Assembly: GCF_014836715.1 (NCBI RefSeq) | Contig: NZ_JACSQI010000001.1 | Location: 247,547 to 311,546, forward strand | DNA: 64,000 nt | Direction: 5' to 3' | Source of the DNA: Escherichia whittamii | Lineage (GTDB): Bacteria; Pseudomonadota; Gammaproteobacteria; Enterobacterales; Enterobacteriaceae | Shown: positions 61,101-64,000 of the stretch, in pieces | Numbering within the stretch: the stretch's first letter is position 1 | How the letters are laid out: every line of letters begins with the position of its first letter | Program-made: the position numbers and the translations under genes | Notes under the pieces: model-generated | Databases searched by the model: none | Told to the model about the DNA's origin: nothing | Seen by the model: only the letters and a program-made list of their open reading frames with translations

Positions 61101-64000
61101 ATTACCACCGCAGTAATGCCCCCGATATCAACCCCCATTTCCATGGTGGTTGAACAGTTGAGAACATTAAGTTGCCCATTCTTGAACATCTTTTCATAGC
61201 TTTGCAGGCGCTCTGAAGACTGCTGGGCTGAGTGCTCGGCTGTACGGTAGTAGAAGCCGCCTTCCACGACACGATCGTTAATGTCTGTCCAGACGTTTTC
61301 TGACCGCAATTGTGCGATCAGCGGATCATTGCTGACCCAGTCGCGTGCTTTTGCCAGACCCTCTGCGTAGTCTTCCTGTGAACGATCCAGCTTCCAGATT
61401 TCCGGCATGGTGACTTTCTGCGCGACAAAACTGTCATATTGCACCTGGGTAAGATGCTCGAACGAAATATGGGTAGGCAGATAAGGGGTTAAGCCTTTAA
61501 AAGCCGTATCCAGGATTTTATTGGTTACCGGGCAAATCCAGGCATCCGTGATTAAAGAAAAAGTCATATGCTCTTTCGGTAAATAAAAACGGTTGCCATC
61601 GGGTTTCAGTACTGCAAGCGGTCCGGTAAGTTGGGCCCATGCTTCTTTCAGCCATGTATTGATAATATCAATAGTCGCCGTATTGACGGTTTTGAATCCG
61701 GCTCCCAGCATCAGCAACTTCGCTAAACGATGGGTTATATTGCCATTACGAATTTGAGGCCAGCGTCTGTTCTGATTATCTTCAGGATCTTTTGATTCCG
61801 GGTTACGGACGAATTTTGATGAAAAACGGCTACCGATCCAGTTTTTCAGCTCATCATCCAACTGTGTGAAGTTACTCTCACGAACGTAATGATCCAGCGT
61901 AACTTTGAGAAAATCGCGCCAGTCATCCAGCGTTAATCCTTTTTCCTGCCAGTGCAGAGGGATCTTATGTATTTTCTCCAGTCCCAGGTAACCAACCTGA
62001 ACAAGCCCCTGTGTTTCCAGGCTGTTGGTTCGTTTAGGGCGACGCATGAATTCCCGGAACAACAACATTTCCGAAAGCTTTAGAGGCCCGCCGTTTTCAT
62101 TAAAAACTTCAGGCTTAAGATAATGGTTATATTGCAGAACCGGCCCGCGGATATCGGCTCTCTCTTTAAGCTCGTTAACCATTTCTGTCCAGGTTCGGGA
62201 TACCAGAATAGTCGCGGCTTTCCCACCGGTTGCAGCCTGATAAGCCTGTTCAAGCTGTTCAGCCTGCGCTTGCGACAATTTAGCCTGGTCCGGCAATCCC
62301 CAGCTTCGATATTCTTCTGCCTGCTCACGGGCTTGCTTCGCCCTGGCCGCTAATTTTTCCAAATCGGCATTGGCATTCGGCGCTGTGGACGTTTGTGTCC
62401 GTTGATGCCAACTCAGAATTTCGACTACGCTTCCACGTAAGCGACTGCGTTCTGCTTCTTGCTGCATACGCACCGCCATTCTGGCTGTACCTTGTCGACT
62501 GTCCGTAAAAGTAATGAGTCGACGTCCTCGCCCTGGCAACGAATCTGGTCCGACGCCCTCTTTGCCTTCATCACTGGTAAAGTCCTGACAATACTCAAGA
62601 ACGGTGGGCACGATGTTAGTAACGTAAAATGGCCCTCCTAATAATGCACGCCGGAAGGGCTGTTTCCCGCTCACGCCGCTGTAGCCACAGCCACTGGCGC
62701 CACAAACCTTTTTATCATTAATAATCAGCGGAATGCTGTCATTGTTAATAACGCCAATACGGCGCGTCTGGCGGTCGAGGCGTTGTAGGGTATAGCCTGT
62801 CTCGCTGCTCTCTTCTGCGGCAATAATCAACGGAGGCAGGAAACCGTTCTCTTTTTCGACTTTTTCCGCTGTAGCGTCATGTTCAACAGGTACTTCATCC
62901 TGCAAAGAGAATTCATCGCCACCTTTATTTTCCCACTGGACTAGTTTGCCCTTTTTATCCTGTGCCAGAAGATGAGGCTCATTACAATCATTACAGAATG
63001 CAACTTCGTATACAGGGCTTCCACAGTCACAATTTTGTCGCTGGTTCACATATACATAGCCAAAGGGCCAGCCTTTTTCGAGCGGTGTACCGTGCTTTAA
63101 CTTACAATCTTTATCAACACAAGCCCATATTCCCTGGGTATTACGCTGGAAGATATGCGCCCTGACTTTAAGAAATGCGGGAGCTTTTGCATTAGGTTGG
63201 GTACCTGAACAGACGTCGATCCAACGCAGTACTTCCTGCTGGCTGTAATGCTTTTTAGTCAAAGCATTTAACCGCTGCATCATCTCATCCAGCCTCATTG
63301 GATTGGGCTGTTTGACCAACATCTCACGTATGTAACGCGCTTCGGGGGAGTGCGTGAGCGCATAAAAGCGATCCGGACTTATTCCTTTAATTTTATTGTT
63401 ATTTTTATCTTTTATATCCTCATCAGGTATTTGCTCTATTTCGTCTAACGGAATAGAAACGTTCTTGCACGGTTCCAGCTCAGGAATCACCCGACTTCCG
63501 TCCAGAACATCGATGCGCTCCTGCGGAATACCAGATAACTCAGAGAGAAATTTTTTCAGCTGTTTTTCAGCATCGCTGCCGGCAATGGTCGCAGAGGTCG
63601 CTACAAAGCGCACGTCATCTGGTGTCACGCCAAACGCTGTCATCACACGACGCAGCTGGAGCGCCAGTTCAGCGGCCTGCGACCCTACATAAGTATGAGC
63701 TTCATCCAGTACGATCCAACGTAGTGATTTTTGTTCTCTGGATTGCTGGATAATTGGGGCGTCGATCTGGCGAACCATCATATATTCCAGCATCGTGCCA
63801 TTGGTCACCAGAATCGGAGCTGGTTCTTCACGCATTTTTTCGCGCGAGAGCACCTCATTCGGCCTTTTTGCCTGTTCGCTTTTTACCGAAGCGTGTAGGT
63901 TTTCGGTGTTGCCGTTGTAAAGGCAGTAGCGGATCCCAGTACCAAAACCACGCGTCCAGGCATCCAGACGCTCGCGCTGTGAATTGATCAGGGCGTTCAA
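58154..64000 (-). CDS. druE: Giant DEAH-box helicase with DUF1998-type domain, probable Druantia DruE (N-terminus outside window)
   Basis: At least 1,948 residues; the N-terminus including Walker A lies beyond 64000. The first codon in view is an internal TTG (Leu) of a helicase motif Ia region ([12 protein letters not shown]). Visible motifs are DEAH ([15 protein letters not shown], about 63697-63708), SATIAG (motif III), [13 protein letters not shown] (motif V) and QRAGRAGR (motif VI, about 61047-61070). Zinc-type cysteine clusters occur at [20 protein letters not shown]...CSNSACG, and the DUF1998-like [13 protein letters not shown] near 59362-59403, followed by a further 380-residue domain. 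This size and layout match DruE of the Druantia anti-phage system (type III has only DruE and DruH). It replaces mcrBC of K-12. The family call is from memory of domain layout; another DUF1998 defence helicase is possible. Confidence 0.78.
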   Translation of the reverse strand: MNALINSQRERLDAWTRGFGTGIRYCLYNGNTENLHASVKSEQAKRPNEVLSREKMREEPAPILVTNGTMLEYMMVRQIDAPIIQQSREQKSLRWIVLDEAHTYVGSQAAELALQLRRVMTAFGVTPDDVRFVATSATIAGSDAEKQLKKFLSELSGIPQERIDVLDGSRVIPELEPCKNVSIPLDEIEQIPDEDIKDKNNNKIKGISPDRFYALTHSPEARYIREMLVKQPNPMRLDEMMQRLNALTKKHYSQQEVLRWIDVCSGTQPNAKAPAFLKVRAHIFQRNTQGIWACVDKDCKLKHGTPLEKGWPFGYVYVNQRQNCDCGSPVYEVAFCNDCNEPHLLAQDKKGKLVQWENKGGDEFSLQDEVPVEHDATAEKVEKENGFLPPLIIAAEESSETGYTLQRLDRQTRRIGVINNDSIPLIINDKKVCGASGCGYSGVSGKQPFRRALLGGPFYVTNIVPTVLEYCQDFTSDEGKEGVGPDSLPGRGRRLITFTDSRQGTARMAVRMQQEAERSRLRGSVVEILSWHQRTQTSTAPNANADLEKLAARAKQAREQAEEYRSWGLPDQAKLSQAQAEQLEQAYQAATGGKAATILVSRTWTEMVNELKERADIRGPVLQYNHYLKPEVFNENGGPLKLSEMLLFREFMRRPKRTNSLETQGLVQVGYLGLEKIHKIPLHWQEKGLTLDDWRDFLKVTLDHYVRESNFTQLDDELKNWIGSRFSSKFVRNPESKDPEDNQNRRWPQIRNGNITHRLAKLLMLGAGFKTVNTATIDIINTWLKEAWAQLTGPLAVLKPDGNRFYLPKEHMTFSLITDAWICPVTNKILDTAFKGLTPYLPTHISFEHLTQVQYDSFVAQKVTMPEIWKLDRSQEDYAEGLAKARDWVSNDPLIAQLRSENVWTDINDRVVEGGFYYRTAEHSAQQSSERLQSYEKMFKNGQLNVLNCSTTMEMGVDIGGITAVVMNNVPPHPANYLQRAGRAGRSKESRAISYTLCKGNPHDQQVFANPLWPFETMIPAPMVAMNSARLVQRHVNALLLSDFLCNVIGETDKEKTSLDSLWFFGEDDGQSKCERFKIWLERPVLDIDTALERLVKGTALHGARAEHLRDKTINAITFLQQRWLSVYRDLVAQERESQPQTPYRKRIELEKKRHCGEYLLRDLAARTFLPGYGFPTDVVTFDNFTMEDYIREKSQKSRDKKDREDNVSRYKGLPSRNLGVAIREYAPGAEIILDGRVFRSAGVSLHWHNINADTNEAQRLDCAWRCHKCGTIGYEEGMSSSGMLFCSNSACGEKIIMDNRRQVLQPAGFVTDAHAPVTNNIETMKFVPVVPAWVFVKAEPVPLPNPLMGYMASGADGHVFQQSLGEGGHGYALCLSCGRAESMLNENDAPKSMEAHYPPRPGKADRDSQNHRLICPGSTALMKNVTLGALARTDVFEMVLRKPQNGEYLPDNTEEGRIVAMTLAVALRQALAGVLGISAAELGYSVRPVRLEDGQSVLAVQLYDVISGGAGFASSAPVHIEAILQGMVKQLGCRHCDTACSECLLDSQTRHDHDLLDRKAALAWLGDDFTYYIGLPDEETFSLPDTRYCPGAIGDTIRRAINEGAEKLTLWMTGAPNEWDLYARQFRAAIQSYRLKDNVEVDLVIPAGVDDPDLLHELSQFAALGVRLCHVEQELQLPIVAQVTFADRVMTLASRSQQATIPGPEWHLNDELVVRSLGYKTVELSEFILPAKAANAVERVKDIQIHKQLNGPLSQFGQRFWDVLFNDHEEAQSLMKNTRITGVHYTDRYLQNPVALALLGSILKPLKTKLTDGAEVALDTLFKDKDRPGNRPFHDWMSIADFQDFADQWFAAALGRPVELTVFDSPRDIPHHRKLTVTFEDGQVLKIRFDQGMGYWRINFASKWHYFDFSDDVSFQLVKMAQACNEGNVANSEESWATDVLVEVIAS

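Noticed and set aside
58154-64000. DISARM (DrmA/DrmB) or a Dpd-type helicase as the identity of the giant helicase
   Set aside because: DISARM splits the helicase and DUF1998 parts into two proteins and carries a methylase, and no Dpd genes are visible; one very long polypeptide with both parts fits DruE better.

Overview
The window is chromosomal DNA of an Escherichia coli strain (or a very close Escherichia/Shigella relative). Gene order, protein lengths and near-identical proteins match the trpR to hsd segment of the E. coli chromosome, read in the opposite orientation to the usual K-12 map. REP/BIME and ERIC repeats and the DeoR, TrpR, Fur, CRP, LexA and sigma-28 sites also fit. It is not K-12: a five-gene catabolic cluster sits between tsr and btsT, the hsdS specificity domains differ, one tRNA-Leu gene stands where K-12 carries three, yjjA has a premature stop, and a giant helicase gene follows symE where K-12 has mcrBC. 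No insertion sequence, integrase, rRNA gene or CRISPR array was found.

Layout. 1-10.2 kb: trpR, slt, ettA, nadR, radA, serB, ytjB and lplA (Trp regulation, murein turnover, translation factor, NAD salvage, DNA repair, serine synthesis, lipoate scavenging). 10.2-17.2 kb: the deoCABD nucleoside catabolic operon on the minus strand, divergent from yjjI-yjjW, a glycyl-radical-like enzyme and its radical-SAM activase; one deo operator lies inside yjjI. 17.2-26 kb: yjjUV, ytjA, osmY, the holD-rimI-yjjG-prfC group, rsmC, tRNA-Leu(CAG) and the Fur-controlled yjjZ/fhuF pair. 26-34.5 kb: yjjQ-bglJ regulators, yjjPB succinate exporter, dnaTC primosome genes, broken yjjA, opgB. 34.6-40.1 kb: L-galactonate genes lgoD, lgoR, lgoT, then tsr with a clear flagellar promoter.

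40.2-46 kb is an accessory cluster: an RpiR-type regulator, a sodium:solute symporter, a RidA-like protein, an N-acyl-D-amino-acid deacylase and a PLP enzyme of the D-threonine aldolase / D-serine dehydratase-like fold. Together they suggest uptake and breakdown of N-acylated D-amino acids (inference). It is followed by btsT (pyruvate uptake), yjiX and yjiA.

49.8-64 kb is the immigration control region, a defence island: mrr (restriction of methylated DNA), hsdR-hsdM-hsdS (type IA restriction-modification, EcoKI-like, with new target-recognition domains), SOS-controlled symE with antisense RNA symR, and a partial gene of at least 1,948 codons for a DEAH helicase with a DUF1998-type cysteine cluster. 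The helicase best fits DruE of the Druantia anti-phage system and runs off the right edge of the window; its partner genes should lie just beyond.
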